Shown: positions 28,463 through 39,324, counted from the first letter of the stretch. The stretch: 64,000 nucleotides of DNA from Leptospira sp. GIMC2001 (GCF_028462125.1 NZ_CP115468.1:3155559-3219558), one strand, 5' to 3'. Notes: generated by a model not told the origin, from the letters alone. Translations and numbers: made by a program.

Positions 28463-30286
28463 TTACTCTTTTTGGAATTTACTCAAAATTTGGAGAATCT
28501 GTTCTCCAAACTTATCTATCTTTGCATCACCCATTCCTTTAATTGATGCTAATTCATCCAGATCCTTTGGCATATCTTCTGCAATTCTTTTTAAGACGGG
28601 ATTTTGCAATACCATGAACTTTTTCCAACGCAATTTTCTTGCTTGCGCATCTCGAAAAGATTTCAATTGACGAAGAATCAATGTATTCGTTGTTACTGAA
28701 CGATTGACTGATTCGGATGGTTGGCTTTTGATTCTTTTTGTAGGTGGACTCGAAGCTAAATAAATCTTTGGATATTTATCACCTTTCTGTGCAAAAAGTT
28801 TTTTTTCTAAACCATCTTCGAGAAGACGAACGATCGAAGACTCAGGAATATGTGATAGAGTTCCATATTGAGGATAGCGTTCTAATTTTTTCCTAAGAAC
28901 GTCCTTTGAACGACTTCCTTTGAGCATGGCGGCAACTGATGTCTTGCCGTATTTTCCGTCCAAAGTACGAACTGTATCCAGAACTATTTTTTCTTCTTCT
29001 TCACTGAAGACATGTGATCTTTTCTTGAGACGAACTGTTTCTTTTTTTTCTTCTCTTTCGAGATATGCATTTCTACCTAGATGATTCTTTTCACAATTAT
29101 CGCATATTCCACACGGCTTCACGTCTTCACCAAAGTATTTACATAAGAAAACTTGCCTGCAATCTTCTGATTTACCGAATTCACGAATGGTTCCTAGCAG
29201 TGAATCTCCCTTTTTTCGATTCGCTTCCTTCGATAGTATAAAACTCTGTATTGCGAGATCCGCATTATGATAGAATAGAATACATTCTGAACGGTCACCA
29301 TCCCGACCGGCACGTCCTGCTTCTTGATAATAAGATTCCAAAGAAGCTGGAACTTGATAATGAAGCACCATACGCACATCGGGATGATCGATACCCATCC
29401 CGAATGCATTCGTTGCTATCAAAATTTTTACCTTCCCCGAAGCATAGGCGTTATGCGTCCTTTCGCGAATTCCTTCCGTTCTACCTGCATGGTATTTACC
29501 AACGGAAAATTTTCTTAGATTTAGATTATTGTACAAATCGTCCACCTGCGCCCTTGTCGCACAGTAAATGATGACTCTTCCTTTCGGATTGCGCGATCTC
29601 CAAGGCTCCAAATATTTGAGGAGAATCTCTTCTTTATCTGAAGCTCGTTCTGGATATTCAATACGAAATCGAAGATTCGGTCGAAAGAAACTTTGTTGAA
29701 TTCTCAAAGCAGCCTTCATGCCAAGACTCCTTACGATGTCTTCACCGACTTTCGGTGTGGCTGTAGCTGTCAATGCCGCTATGGGAAAATTGGACTTAGG
29801 ATGAGATTCCCGGAGTTTCGCAAGCATTCTATATTCAGGTCGAAAATCATGCCCCCATTGCGAAACACAATGTGCCTCATCGACTACTAGAAAATTCACA
29901 TCCATTTTATAAAATATTCGTAAAAAACTCTCAGATAGAGCTCGCTCTGGTGATACAAAAAGCAAACGGATTTTACCTTGGACAGCAAGGCTAAGAGTTT
30001 TCATCTGAGTCAGCTCGTCTTGACTTGAGTTGCAAGTCTCTGCGGATATTCCTTTTGCCCGTAATGAATCTGTCTGATCTTTCATGAGCGCAATCAATGG
30101 AGAGATAACAACTGTTATCCCTTTTTCTTTCATGATTGAGACAAATTGATAGATTAATGATTTACCAGCTCCGGTCGGAAGCAATGTAAAGACATCCTTA
30201 CCCTCTAATAGAGCCTCAATCGAATCTTTTTGACCAGGACGGAAATTATCAAAACCAAAATATTTTTGAAGAGTATGTTCAAGCAT
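28463..30286 (-). CDS. recQ: ATP-dependent DNA helicase RecQ
   Basis: A 3'-5' DNA helicase of repair and recombination. Helicase core: FRPGQ, Walker A TGAGKS (residues 38-43), DEAHCVSQWGHDFRPEY, then the second RecA domain with ATNAFGMGIDHPDVR and QEAGRAGRDG. The zinc-binding region has four Cys (CRQVFLCKYFG and CGICDNC). After a winged-helix segment, the C-terminal HRDC domain is visible (PVLKRIAEDMPKDLDELASI). The 607-residue length is typical. It starts six bases after the stop of the HerA-like gene, so the two are one operon. Confidence 0.95.
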   Translation of the reverse strand: MLEHTLQKYFGFDNFRPGQKDSIEALLEGKDVFTLLPTGAGKSLIYQFVSIMKEKGITVVISPLIALMKDQTDSLRAKGISAETCNSSQDELTQMKTLSLAVQGKIRLLFVSPERALSESFLRIFYKMDVNFLVVDEAHCVSQWGHDFRPEYRMLAKLRESHPKSNFPIAALTATATPKVGEDIVRSLGMKAALRIQQSFFRPNLRFRIEYPERASDKEEILLKYLEPWRSRNPKGRVIIYCATRAQVDDLYNNLNLRKFSVGKYHAGRTEGIRERTHNAYASGKVKILIATNAFGMGIDHPDVRMVLHYQVPASLESYYQEAGRAGRDGDRSECILFYHNADLAIQSFILSKEANRKKGDSLLGTIREFGKSEDCRQVFLCKYFGEDVKPCGICDNCEKNHLGRNAYLEREEKKETVRLKKRSHVFSEEEEKIVLDTVRTLDGKYGKTSVAAMLKGSRSKDVLRKKLERYPQYGTLSHIPESSIVRLLEDGLEKKLFAQKGDKYPKIYLASSPPTKRIKSQPSESVNRSVTTNTLILRQLKSFRDAQARKLRWKKFMVLQNPVLKRIAEDMPKDLDELASIKGMGDAKIDKFGEQILQILSKFQKE

Positions 30287-30292
30287 TCAGAA

Positions 30293-31891
30293 TCAAAAGA
30301 ATAATCCCTTTTTCTTGCTACGAGAATTCGTTGCCTTCAATCCGAGAACTCCTAGAAGACCTCTAGTTACTTCTCGAATAACAATTTTACCTGCAGCAGA
30401 TTCGGTCACCTTTTCAAAAGTAGACTTCTCTTCTTTCGTGGAAGTTCGACCCCTTGTTCCTGTGGTTGAGTTCGTTTTATTCTGGTTCTTGGTTCCGGAC
30501 TCTTTCTGTTGAAGCTCTTCTTGTTCTTCTTTTAAAGCTTCAATTTTTGCAGATAGAATTTCATGGGCACTTTGATTATCAATTGTTACATTGTATTTAT
30601 CAGCAATTTTTGATACCGATACCAAAGAATTCAATTCTTGAGGATTAAGAATATCCATCCTGGACTGTGGTGCGACAAGCAAGGTCATCGCAAGCGGAGT
30701 AGGACTGCCCTTCTCATTTAGAACTGTAATCAGAGCTTCACCCATTCCAAGATTGGTAAGAGCTTCTTCTGTATCATAATATTCTGATATTGGATAATTT
30801 TGTGCCGTGAGTTTGATCTCTTTTCGATCTTTAGCAGTGAACGCACGCAATGAATGTTGCACTTTCATTCCCAATTGTCCTAAGATTGAATCTGGCACAT
30901 CTCCTGGACTTTGTGTACAGAAGAATACTCCGATACCTTTTGATCTTACCAGCTTAATGATTGTCTCGAGTTGATTCAATAGCGCTTTGGAGGATTCATT
31001 AAAAATCAAATGCGCTTCATCAATAAATACAACTAGCTTGGGTTTCGGCAAGTCGCCAACTTCTGGGAATATAGAATAAATTTCTGCAAGTAGGCATAGC
31101 ATAAAAGTTGAAAATAGTTTTGGCTTATCTTGAATGTCCGTTAGACGAAGAATAGAAACAATTCCTGACCCATTGGAATCGGTTCGAACTAAATCATTAA
31201 CATCAAAGGAAGGCTCTCCAAAAAAACTATCTGCTCCTTGGTGTTCAAGTTCGACAATTTTTCTGAGGATCGTTGATGTAGAAGCCGTTGAAATTTTGCC
31301 ATACAAAGATTCGATTTCTTCTTTTCCTTCTTCAGTGGAATACTGCAAAACTTTCTTAATATCTTTGAGATCCAGTAGAGGCCAATTATTATCATCACAG
31401 TATTTGAAAAGAACAGTCATCACGCCGGCTTGCGTCTCATTCAAATCAAGAATTTTGGAAAAAAGGATTGGTCCGAATTCCGAAACTGTCGCTCGAAGTT
31501 TTGCTCCAGGCTCACCGGATAGACTCAAGAATTCAACAGGAGTTGCTTTGGATACAAAAGGTACTCCAATTTTTTTGTGACGGTCGGCAATTTTCTCGTT
31601 GTCTTCGCCAGGTTTCGCTATACCACTCAAATCTCCTTTCATGTCCATAACAAGACAAGATACTCCAGCATGTGACAATCGCTCGGTTATAATTTGAAGT
31701 GTTTTTGTTTTACCAGTTCCTGTTGCACCCGCAATCAATCCGTGTCGATTAAAAGTTTTAAGGGGAGCTTGGACAAAGCATTTGGGAATTGGATTGCCTT
31801 CGAAAATTCCCGTTCCAAGTAGAATTGTTTCTCCTTTTGCTTCATAGCCTGCTTCAATGGATTTGATAAATGATGATTTTCTGTCTGACAT
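30293..31891 (-). CDS. HerA-like ATPase of the YjgR (DUF853) family
   Basis: A 532-residue cytoplasmic ATPase related to HerA/FtsK motor proteins. Walker A is GATGTGKT (residues 55-62) and Walker B is LVVFIDEAHL, followed by FFCTQSPGDVPDSIL, where the conserved TQ matches the family. The C-terminal 100 residues hold a Glu/Gln-rich coiled segment and a Ser/Thr-rich linker. YjgR-family proteins are widespread and their role is not well established. It is the first gene of an operon with recQ, which supports a DNA-processing role, and no NurA-like nuclease gene is present beside it. It is divergent from the caspase-fold gene by about 70 bases. Confidence 0.88.
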   Translation of the reverse strand: MSDRKSSFIKSIEAGYEAKGETILLGTGIFEGNPIPKCFVQAPLKTFNRHGLIAGATGTGKTKTLQIITERLSHAGVSCLVMDMKGDLSGIAKPGEDNEKIADRHKKIGVPFVSKATPVEFLSLSGEPGAKLRATVSEFGPILFSKILDLNETQAGVMTVLFKYCDDNNWPLLDLKDIKKVLQYSTEEGKEEIESLYGKISTASTSTILRKIVELEHQGADSFFGEPSFDVNDLVRTDSNGSGIVSILRLTDIQDKPKLFSTFMLCLLAEIYSIFPEVGDLPKPKLVVFIDEAHLIFNESSKALLNQLETIIKLVRSKGIGVFFCTQSPGDVPDSILGQLGMKVQHSLRAFTAKDRKEIKLTAQNYPISEYYDTEEALTNLGMGEALITVLNEKGSPTPLAMTLLVAPQSRMDILNPQELNSLVSVSKIADKYNVTIDNQSAHEILSAKIEALKEEQEELQQKESGTKNQNKTNSTTGTRGRTSTKEEKSTFEKVTESAAGKIVIREVTRGLLGVLGLKATNSRSKKKGLFF

Positions 31892-31958
31892 GAAATGATT
31901 CGCTCCTGTACAATCTCAATTGTCAAGGAGACTTTTTAGTAAAAAAGCCTTGATTCGA

Positions 31959-33683
31959 ATGTCTAATTCGAGTACCTTCACTATTTGGAGAAATAAATTG
32001 AAACAGATTCTAATCATCACCCTAATTCTTTTTCTCAGCCCTAGTTGGCTATTCTCACAAGAGAGATACGGACTCATAATTGGTACGAATTATAAAGGCA
32101 ATACTGGCAAAATTCCAGAATTGGATCTTTGCGAACGAGACGCTGAATATTTGAAGAAACAAATTGACAAAGTGGGCAAATTCAAAGAGATCCGAGTTCT
32201 TTTAGGTAGGCAAGTCACTAAGGAAAATGTTCAAAAAGAGTTTCAAGCCTTAGCAAACAAAGTAAAAAAGGATGACACTGTATTCTTATATTTTTCTGGG
32301 CATGGTACAACTCAGCGAGATGCGAAAGCTCCCAATGGATTGAGAAATCTTTTGATCTGCTATGATCGGCCGCATATCTCTGATGACGAATTGAATAACT
32401 ATTTAGAAAAAATCAAATCTCCGAAAACTTTATTTGTCCTAGACTGTTGTTACTCAGGTGGTATTGCAAAGAAAGGTTTGAGTACTAGAGGAGCCGCAGC
32501 AATTCCTATTCCTGAAGGTTCGGATGGTATAGTAAAACAAAATGCAGAAGATTACTATTTCCAAAATAAAGCAGTCATCTCTTCATCAGATGATAATGAA
32601 ACTTCCATTGAAGTGGGTGGTTCAATCAATCACGGAGTTTTCACATATAACTTTGGTCGAGCTCTTGAGTCGGCAGACCTCAATGGTGATAAAGTCGTAA
32701 CTGCCTTGGAAGCTTTCTTTGTTTCGAAGCAAGAAACTACAAAGATGGCGAAGAGATTCAATCATGACCAGAACCCACAGATTTCTGGAAATGCATCTGG
32801 AGTATTCTTGTCTGGACAACCTGCACCTGTCGTTCCAGCAACGCCCGTCAAGCCACCAACTAACATTGCCCAGCCTCTCCCACCACCGGTTTCGCCTCCA
32901 GCGCCAATTGCAACTATTCCACCGGTAGCGACTCCTGTTACGCCACCTACAGTGGTAACACCTGTTGAGCCCCCAGCTCCTCCTGTAAAAAATAAAGGGG
33001 ACATTTTGATTAAGACTACGATTGTTCGAGCAAAAGAACTATCGTCTAACAAAGGTCAGAATCCTTATGATCTCTTGAAAAGACAAGGACTCCCTTCAAA
33101 TTCCAAGAATAAGGACGGGTCTAAGGAATCCAGTCTTCGAAATATTAAAGTAACCATTGATGGAGAAGAATATCCTTCCCAAGTAATGGCTGTTAAATCA
33201 CCAATTTGGGGCGCGAGCACATTGAACGGTAAATTGGTTCCTGGAGAAGTTTACCATATTCGTGTCAAAAATATAGCGACTGGAATTCATCAAGTGAAAG
33301 TGGAAGCAGATGAATATCCGCAATTTGAGACAGCGGTTGGTGTTCTACCCAATCAAGATAACATTGTAGATGTAACATCTTCTATAACTGGTTACGGAGC
33401 AATCGAAGGAAGAGTGTTCTACAAGACATTGGATAATCCCGTTTCAAGTCAGCCAATTTATATGCCGACCATTGTATCCACAAGAGGCGTACAAAAGGTA
33501 TCAACAGATAAAGATGGTAAATTTTGGTTTACAAATCTTAAGCCAGGAACTTATGAAATTCGCGCAAGCTTCGCTGAAGAGATGAAACTAGAAAATTCTA
33601 TGATCGTTGTTAAGCCAGGTGAAGTAACAAAAGTGGATATCATTTTGAATGTGAAATTGAAAAGCACCAAAACAAAATACTAG
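31959..33683 (+). CDS. Exported caspase-fold (peptidase C14) protein with Pro-rich linker
   Basis: From the ATG at 31959, 574 residues. A signal peptide ([18 protein letters not shown]) precedes a caspase/metacaspase domain. The catalytic His is His115 in FSGHGTT and the Cys is Cys164 in LDCCYSGG. After it come a Pro/Ala/Thr-rich linker (roughly residues 270-340) and a C-terminal region with a carboxypeptidase-regulatory-like beta fold ([27 protein letters not shown]). A TTG at 31920 gives a longer N-terminus but is less likely. It should act outside the cytoplasm. It leads an operon: the CDF transporter gene begins 13 bases later. Confidence 0.88.
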   Translation: MSNSSTFTIWRNKLKQILIITLILFLSPSWLFSQERYGLIIGTNYKGNTGKIPELDLCERDAEYLKKQIDKVGKFKEIRVLLGRQVTKENVQKEFQALANKVKKDDTVFLYFSGHGTTQRDAKAPNGLRNLLICYDRPHISDDELNNYLEKIKSPKTLFVLDCCYSGGIAKKGLSTRGAAAIPIPEGSDGIVKQNAEDYYFQNKAVISSSDDNETSIEVGGSINHGVFTYNFGRALESADLNGDKVVTALEAFFVSKQETTKMAKRFNHDQNPQISGNASGVFLSGQPAPVVPATPVKPPTNIAQPLPPPVSPPAPIATIPPVATPVTPPTVVTPVEPPAPPVKNKGDILIKTTIVRAKELSSNKGQNPYDLLKRQGLPSNSKNKDGSKESSLRNIKVTIDGEEYPSQVMAVKSPIWGASTLNGKLVPGEVYHIRVKNIATGIHQVKVEADEYPQFETAVGVLPNQDNIVDVTSSITGYGAIEGRVFYKTLDNPVSSQPIYMPTIVSTRGVQKVSTDKDGKFWFTNLKPGTYEIRASFAEEMKLENSMIVVKPGEVTKVDIILNVKLKSTKTKY

Positions 33684-33696
33684 AATAGAATAGTAT

Positions 33697-34575
33697 TTGA
33701 ACGATAACTCCAAACTTGCTGCAAAAACAGCAATCATTACTATTTTTTCCAATATCCTCTTAGCGCTTGCTAAGGGGATAACTGGCTACTTTGGGAATTC
33801 ATTCGCTCTAATTGCTGATGCAATTGAATCAACAACCGATGTATTCACAAGCATCGCAGTTCTTGTCGGAATTCGATACGCAAGCAAACCTCCTGATGAC
33901 AATCATCCTTATGGACATGGTAAAGCAGAACCACTCGTTACATTCCTAATAGTAGGATTTCTTATAGCATCTGCAGTTCTTATCATTGTTGAAGGAATTG
34001 AAAATATTTCGAATCCAGGGCCAACTCCTGAGCCGTACACTTTGTATGTTCTTCTTGGAGTCATTGTCATCAAGGAAGGATTCTATCGATTCATCCATAA
34101 ACGAAGCAAAATTACAAAAAGCTCATCTCTTGAGGCAGACGCATGGCATAGTCGATCAGATGCAATCACCTCATTAGCCGCTTTTATCGGAATATCTTTT
34201 TCTATAATTATGGGTGAAGGATACGAAGTCGCAGATGATATAGCTGCTTTGTTTGCAGGTGGATTTATTCTTTATAACGCTTTTCTTATTTTTCGTCCTG
34301 CTCTGGGCGAGGTTATGGACGAGGACACTCACCATGAGCTTGCGGAAAATATTCGAAAGATCGCGCATAGTATAGATGGCATCATCAATACAGAAAAGTG
34401 CTGGATTCGTAAAGCAGGTATGAGTTATAATATAGACATTCAGATTCGAGTTGATGCAAAAATTACTGTTCAAGAAGGTCATACCATTGCTCATAATTTC
34501 AAAGATAAATTGCAATTAACTCATCCGGAGATCATTAGTGCACATATACATGTTGAACCTTGGGAGAATTCATGA
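33697..34575 (+). CDS. Cation diffusion facilitator (CDF) family metal transporter
   Basis: A 292-residue inner-membrane metal/proton antiporter. Six membrane segments fall in residues 10-205, followed by a roughly 80-residue cytoplasmic regulatory domain with a metal-binding-like HIHVEPW end. Metal sites: DAIESTTD in segment 2 and AWHSRSD in segment 5 (HxxxD), plus the HPYGHGKAE loop. Segment 2 has ExxxD rather than the usual HxxxD, so the metal (zinc, iron or manganese) cannot be assigned. The start is a TTG. The stop overlaps the UPF0182 ATG by four bases. Confidence 0.92.
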   Translation: MNDNSKLAAKTAIITIFSNILLALAKGITGYFGNSFALIADAIESTTDVFTSIAVLVGIRYASKPPDDNHPYGHGKAEPLVTFLIVGFLIASAVLIIVEGIENISNPGPTPEPYTLYVLLGVIVIKEGFYRFIHKRSKITKSSSLEADAWHSRSDAITSLAAFIGISFSIIMGEGYEVADDIAALFAGGFILYNAFLIFRPALGEVMDEDTHHELAENIRKIAHSIDGIINTEKCWIRKAGMSYNIDIQIRVDAKITVQEGHTIAHNFKDKLQLTHPEIISAHIHVEPWENS

Positions 34576-37319
34576 AATCATTTAGACTCATTATAATATT
34601 CGCAATTTTTACTGCGATTTATCTTTTTTACAATTTCTTAGATTTAATCACAGATTATTTATGGTTTGATTCGCTTGGTCTTTTATCCGTTTTTGAACTT
34701 CGATTGAAATACCAGATCTTCATTTGGATAGGCGTTTTTGTAGCGTTCACAAGTATCCTCTATCTCAATTTCACTTTGACTCTTCGCCTAACAAGATTTG
34801 TTCCAACAGCATATTTTCGCTTGCCTGGTTCTGAAGCAGGCAATCTATCTGGAATTGTTTACCTTACTCATAAAATCCTAAAATGGATTGCATTTGCTTC
34901 CAGTGCCTTCTTAGGTTATATTTCCGCAAGCTTCGCAAAAGATAATTGGGAATTGATTCTTCGATACATCAATCAGAAATCTTTCGGAGTCGTTGACCCA
35001 GTTTTTTCCCAAGATATTGGTTTTTATTTTTTTAGTTATCCGTTCTGGAACTCAATTCTTGGATGGCTTGAAGGACTTGTAGTTCTCTGCTTAATCACTT
35101 GTCTTAGTTTCTATTTTCTTCGAATGGGACTCAATGCTTTCTCATCCCATCTTCGTGGATTATTTCATGGACCAATTAAAATACAAATATCCTTTCTACT
35201 CGCAGCTCTCACTTTCCTTATAGCCTTTGAATTTTATTTGGATCGTTATTCACTATTGTGGTCCTCAACGGGAGTTGTTTACGGAGCTGGATTTACAGAC
35301 TTACATACAAGGCTTTATAGCTACTGGTTTATGAGTATATTCACAATTGCTCTTGGTGGATTTGTCATTTATTCTTTTTTCCTCAAGGGAGCAAAGCTTC
35401 TTGCATTGATTGCCGCTGTATTTCTTGCAACCTCACTTCTTACTCAAGGAATTATACCAGGAGTATTTCAAAAGTTTATTGTTGAGCCAAATGAATTGGT
35501 CAAAGAAACTCCTTATATAAAAAACAACATCGAATACACAAGACTTGCTTATGATCTAAACGAGATTGATGTCCGAGAATACGGCGGAACAGCTGAGCTC
35601 GACAACAATAAGATCAATGCGAATCTATCAACAATTCATAATATTCGGCTATGGGACTGGGAACCTTTACTTAGCACTTACCGACAACTTCAAGAGATTC
35701 GTCTCTACTATAGATTCAATGATGTGGATGTAGATCGCTATATTGTAGATGGCGAATATAGACAAATGATGATGTCCATTCGAGAATTTGAATATAGGCA
35801 AGTTCCAGAGCGAGCACAAACTTGGGTCAATCAGAGATTGCGTTACACGCATGGTTATGGTCTAGTTGCATCGCCCGTAAACCAAGTAACAGAAGAGGGA
35901 TTACCTGATCTATTTATTAAGGACATCCCCCCCAATCAACTTTCAGGAATGGAGATCACAAGACCTGAGATCTATTATGGTGAGCTTACTCGGGATTATA
36001 TTTTTACTAATACCGAGAGCAAAGAGTTCGATTATCCAATTGGTGACAAAAACCAAGATAGTGTCTACCAAGGTGATGGCGGAATTCTAATGAATTCATT
36101 CATCAAAAGAATGATCTATGCATTGGCTTTTCAAAATTTTAGAATCCAAATATCCAATTATTTCAATGATGAATCGAGAGTTCACTATCATCGCAATATT
36201 CTCGAACGTGTCAAAAAAATCGCCCCTTTTCTTCGATACGACCGAGACCCTTATCCTGTAATCGCTGACGGTAGAATCTATTGGATCATCGATGCATATG
36301 TCTTAGAGACAAATTTTCCCTATTCGGAACCATTTGACCGAAGCGGTTTTAATTATATTCGAAACCCAATAAAAGTAGTTATCGATGCCTATAATGGGAA
36401 AGTGCAATTTGTAAATGTTGAACCAAATGAACCGGTGATAGAAACTTACAATGCAATATTTCCCGATTTATTCACAGATATAGATTCAGTTCCCGAAAGT
36501 ATACGAAATCATTTTCGCTATCCTGTCGATCTTTTCAAAGTTCAAGCACAGATGTATCTAGCGTATCATATGATTGAACCAACAGTTTTTTATAATCGTG
36601 AAGATATGTGGAGATTTCCAACTGAAAAAGTTGCAGGCATCGAAAAGCCAGTTGATCCATATTATATGATCATGAAACTTCCTGAAGAGAAAAAGGAAGA
36701 ATTCCTTCTTATACTCCCATTTACACCAGTTAACAAAAGCAATATGGTTGCATGGATGGCAACTGGCAATGATAAAGAAAAGTATGGAAAAACTCGAGTC
36801 TATAAATTTCCGAAACAAGAATTGATATACGGTCCCATGCAGATCGAATCTCGAATCGATCAGAATCCCATTATTTCCGAACAGATCACACTCTGGAGCC
36901 AGCAGGGTTCAGAAGTAATTCGAGGAAATCTATTGGTTATACCTATTGAGAATTCACTCTTATATGTTGAGCCTTTATATCTAAGAGCAAAGACCGGGCA
37001 AATGCCAGAACTTAAGCGAGTCATTCTTGCATACAAAAATGATATAGTGATGGAGAACACGATAGAAGCTGGATTAAGAACCATTTTTCGAGGAATAAGA
37101 CTGGATTCAACCTCGCAATCGTCAACACCTTCTACCTCAACAACATTAGAATCCTCTAATGAGAAAATTAGAAAACTTGGTATACTTGCAGATGAAGTCT
37201 TACGTAAATCCGAAACAGCTATAAAATCAGGAGATTGGAAAAGTTATGGCGAGTACCAAGAAGAGCTCAAGCAAGTAATTCAGGAATTGAATAGGGCGAT
37301 CACAGCAAGTAATAAATAA
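34572..37319 (+). CDS. UPF0182 family large membrane protein
   Basis: A 915-residue protein of the UPF0182 family. The N-terminal third holds about seven membrane segments (for example LIIIFAIFTAIYLFYNF, IFIWIGVFVAFTSILYL). The rest is a large periplasmic domain with family segments YTRLAYDL, NIRLWDWEPLL, TYRQLQEIRLYY and HGYGLVASPVN. The family's function is unknown. I chose the ATG at 34572 because GGGAG lies five bases upstream; it overlaps the CDF stop (ATGA), so the two genes are translationally coupled. A Ser/Thr-rich linker and a helical C-terminal tail close the protein. Confidence 0.93.
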   Translation: MKSFRLIIIFAIFTAIYLFYNFLDLITDYLWFDSLGLLSVFELRLKYQIFIWIGVFVAFTSILYLNFTLTLRLTRFVPTAYFRLPGSEAGNLSGIVYLTHKILKWIAFASSAFLGYISASFAKDNWELILRYINQKSFGVVDPVFSQDIGFYFFSYPFWNSILGWLEGLVVLCLITCLSFYFLRMGLNAFSSHLRGLFHGPIKIQISFLLAALTFLIAFEFYLDRYSLLWSSTGVVYGAGFTDLHTRLYSYWFMSIFTIALGGFVIYSFFLKGAKLLALIAAVFLATSLLTQGIIPGVFQKFIVEPNELVKETPYIKNNIEYTRLAYDLNEIDVREYGGTAELDNNKINANLSTIHNIRLWDWEPLLSTYRQLQEIRLYYRFNDVDVDRYIVDGEYRQMMMSIREFEYRQVPERAQTWVNQRLRYTHGYGLVASPVNQVTEEGLPDLFIKDIPPNQLSGMEITRPEIYYGELTRDYIFTNTESKEFDYPIGDKNQDSVYQGDGGILMNSFIKRMIYALAFQNFRIQISNYFNDESRVHYHRNILERVKKIAPFLRYDRDPYPVIADGRIYWIIDAYVLETNFPYSEPFDRSGFNYIRNPIKVVIDAYNGKVQFVNVEPNEPVIETYNAIFPDLFTDIDSVPESIRNHFRYPVDLFKVQAQMYLAYHMIEPTVFYNREDMWRFPTEKVAGIEKPVDPYYMIMKLPEEKKEEFLLILPFTPVNKSNMVAWMATGNDKEKYGKTRVYKFPKQELIYGPMQIESRIDQNPIISEQITLWSQQGSEVIRGNLLVIPIENSLLYVEPLYLRAKTGQMPELKRVILAYKNDIVMENTIEAGLRTIFRGIRLDSTSQSSTPSTSTTLESSNEKIRKLGILADEVLRKSETAIKSGDWKSYGEYQEELKQVIQELNRAITASNK

Positions 37320-37326
37320 AATTTCA

Positions 37327-39306
37327 TTATGTCCATCGAAGGATCATTTTTTCTATATCTGATTTTTCGATGGGTTTCGAAATATAGTCATTCATCCCTA
37401 CTTGGAGGCAAAGATTTTTATCGCCTTCCATTGCTTGAGCAGTCATAGCAATGATTACAGATGGTGATATTTGATTAGAATTTTCATACAATCTAATACG
37501 CTTAGTTGCTTCAATTCCATCTAAAACCGGCATTTGAATATCCATCAGAATCAAATTGTAATATTCATTTTTTAATTTGTCAATTGCATCTTGTCCATTG
37601 GAACTTAGATCTGCATCATATCCTATTTTTCTTAATATGGATCTTGCAACTTTCTGATTGACTACATTATCTTCAACGATCAAAATTTTGAGCTTAGGCA
37701 TATTGGATTTTATAATTGGCGAAAGAATCTTTATAGGTTGAACATAATCCAATTCAGATACCTGAAACATTGCAGTGAACCAGAATTCCGATCCTCCACG
37801 TGGATTGGAATTGTAACCAATAATACCATTCATCATCCGAACCAATCGATCACAAATGCTCAATCCTAACCCAGTCCCTTCATATCTTCTGGTAAAGGAA
37901 CCATCAATCTGACTAAAAGGTTTGAACAATAGATGAGCTTTGGATTCGGGAACTCCAATTCCTGTATCCCTAACAAGAAAATGCAATTTTATATTGGCTT
38001 CTCTACTTTCAGAAACCTTGGTAACAACTAGTTCAATCTGTCCGCTTTCTGTAAATTTGATAGCATTACCAATAAGATTAACAAAAATTTGCACCAATCT
38101 ACCTGGATCGCCGAGTAAGTTAATAGGAACATCTTCTTCTAATGAGAATTTCAAATTGATATTTTTGTCAGATGCTTTACTTCTAAAAATATTCATGCAA
38201 GATTCAATTACATTCTCTAAATTAAAAAGTTGTTTTTCTAATTGAATTCTACCCGTTTCCATATTAGAAAAATCCAAGATATCGTTTATTATACGAAGCA
38301 ACATTTTACTAGATGAACGTATGACTTCTACATACTGCTTTTGTTCGGCATCCAATTCTGTATCGTTTAGTAGATCACTCATTCCGATCACCCCATTCAG
38401 TGGAGTTCGGATCTCATGACTCATATTGGAAAGAAATTCACCTTTGGCTCGACTTGCATCCGCGGTTCGACTCAAAGCATTTTTGAGCCGAAGACTGCTA
38501 TCTTCAAGATCATTTCGATAACGACTTAGCTCTTCTTCGATTCTCTTTTTATCAGTGATATCCGTAGAGCATGATAAGATGAATCGATATCCCCTAGAGT
38601 CATCTATTGTAGTCAAGGTGGTCTGCCATATTCTCTGCATGCCCTTATGACTTCTCTTCTCTTGAAAGGTAAGTGCTCCTTCCTTCAGACATCTTTTGTA
38701 TTTTTGAATTAAGTCTGTCGCTATATCTGAATCAAAAATAGATTCGATGGATTTATTGAAGAACGTATTTGGATCTATGCCCGTTTTCCTGCGATGGCTC
38801 AGATTGTCTCGAAGCAAGGTAAATGAATCATTGGAAACAACACCAATCAAAGCTATAGCTTCTTGTGTTTCATCAAAGATTCTTTCATAATCCAAATATT
38901 CGCTAACAGCAATACTATCTTCATTTCTTGAAAGGATAGATACTTGAGTATTGATCATTAAATTGAAAAGGATACCGTCTTCGAATTTTGTTATAATCGC
39001 AGGGACTCCCAAATCTATTCCTTGGAAATCGTATAGATTTTCTTTTCTGACAGAATCTCCAGTATTTACAACTTGGATAAGATCTTTAAAAAGTTCATCA
39101 CTTCTTTGAGAAGTATATGTTTCATTAAAACTCTTGTTAATGATATTCTCGCTTCTGCAATGCATAATTTTTTCTGCAGAAGGGTTGATCAATGACCATT
39201 GAAAATCTGTTATAAAGTTGAATTCATTCCTTACGGAACGCAAAAGCATAATTCCTGTAGGTAAAGAATTAAGAACTAATTGGGATAAAGGTTCACTATT
39301 ATTCAT
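37327..39306 (-). CDS. Hybrid sensor histidine kinase with C-terminal receiver
   Basis: About 659 residues from the ATG at 39306 (a TTG six codons upstream is also open). Two PAS-like domains (about residues 10-120 and 135-255) lead to a HisKA domain with His297 in NMSHEIRTPLNGVIGM, a HATPase domain (RDTGIGVP, GTGLGLSICDRLV) and a receiver with VEDNVVN and the acceptor Asp in LILMDIQMPVLDG. There is no membrane segment, so it senses in the cytoplasm. No Hpt or DNA-binding regulator is adjacent, so the phosphorelay partner is elsewhere. It converges on the UPF0182 operon with an 8-base gap. Confidence 0.92.
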   Translation of the reverse strand: MNNSEPLSQLVLNSLPTGIMLLRSVRNEFNFITDFQWSLINPSAEKIMHCRSENIINKSFNETYTSQRSDELFKDLIQVVNTGDSVRKENLYDFQGIDLGVPAIITKFEDGILFNLMINTQVSILSRNEDSIAVSEYLDYERIFDETQEAIALIGVVSNDSFTLLRDNLSHRRKTGIDPNTFFNKSIESIFDSDIATDLIQKYKRCLKEGALTFQEKRSHKGMQRIWQTTLTTIDDSRGYRFILSCSTDITDKKRIEEELSRYRNDLEDSSLRLKNALSRTADASRAKGEFLSNMSHEIRTPLNGVIGMSDLLNDTELDAEQKQYVEVIRSSSKMLLRIINDILDFSNMETGRIQLEKQLFNLENVIESCMNIFRSKASDKNINLKFSLEEDVPINLLGDPGRLVQIFVNLIGNAIKFTESGQIELVVTKVSESREANIKLHFLVRDTGIGVPESKAHLLFKPFSQIDGSFTRRYEGTGLGLSICDRLVRMMNGIIGYNSNPRGGSEFWFTAMFQVSELDYVQPIKILSPIIKSNMPKLKILIVEDNVVNQKVARSILRKIGYDADLSSNGQDAIDKLKNEYYNLILMDIQMPVLDGIEATKRIRLYENSNQISPSVIIAMTAQAMEGDKNLCLQVGMNDYISKPIEKSDIEKMILRWT

Positions 39307-39324
39307 TTGAATCTTATAACTCAA

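Noticed and set aside
28463..33683. HerA-like ATPase, RecQ and caspase as a phage-defence island
   Set aside because: The ATPase is of the YjgR type without a nuclease partner, RecQ is of normal housekeeping form, and the caspase has a signal peptide. There is no toxin, reverse transcriptase or other defence gene.
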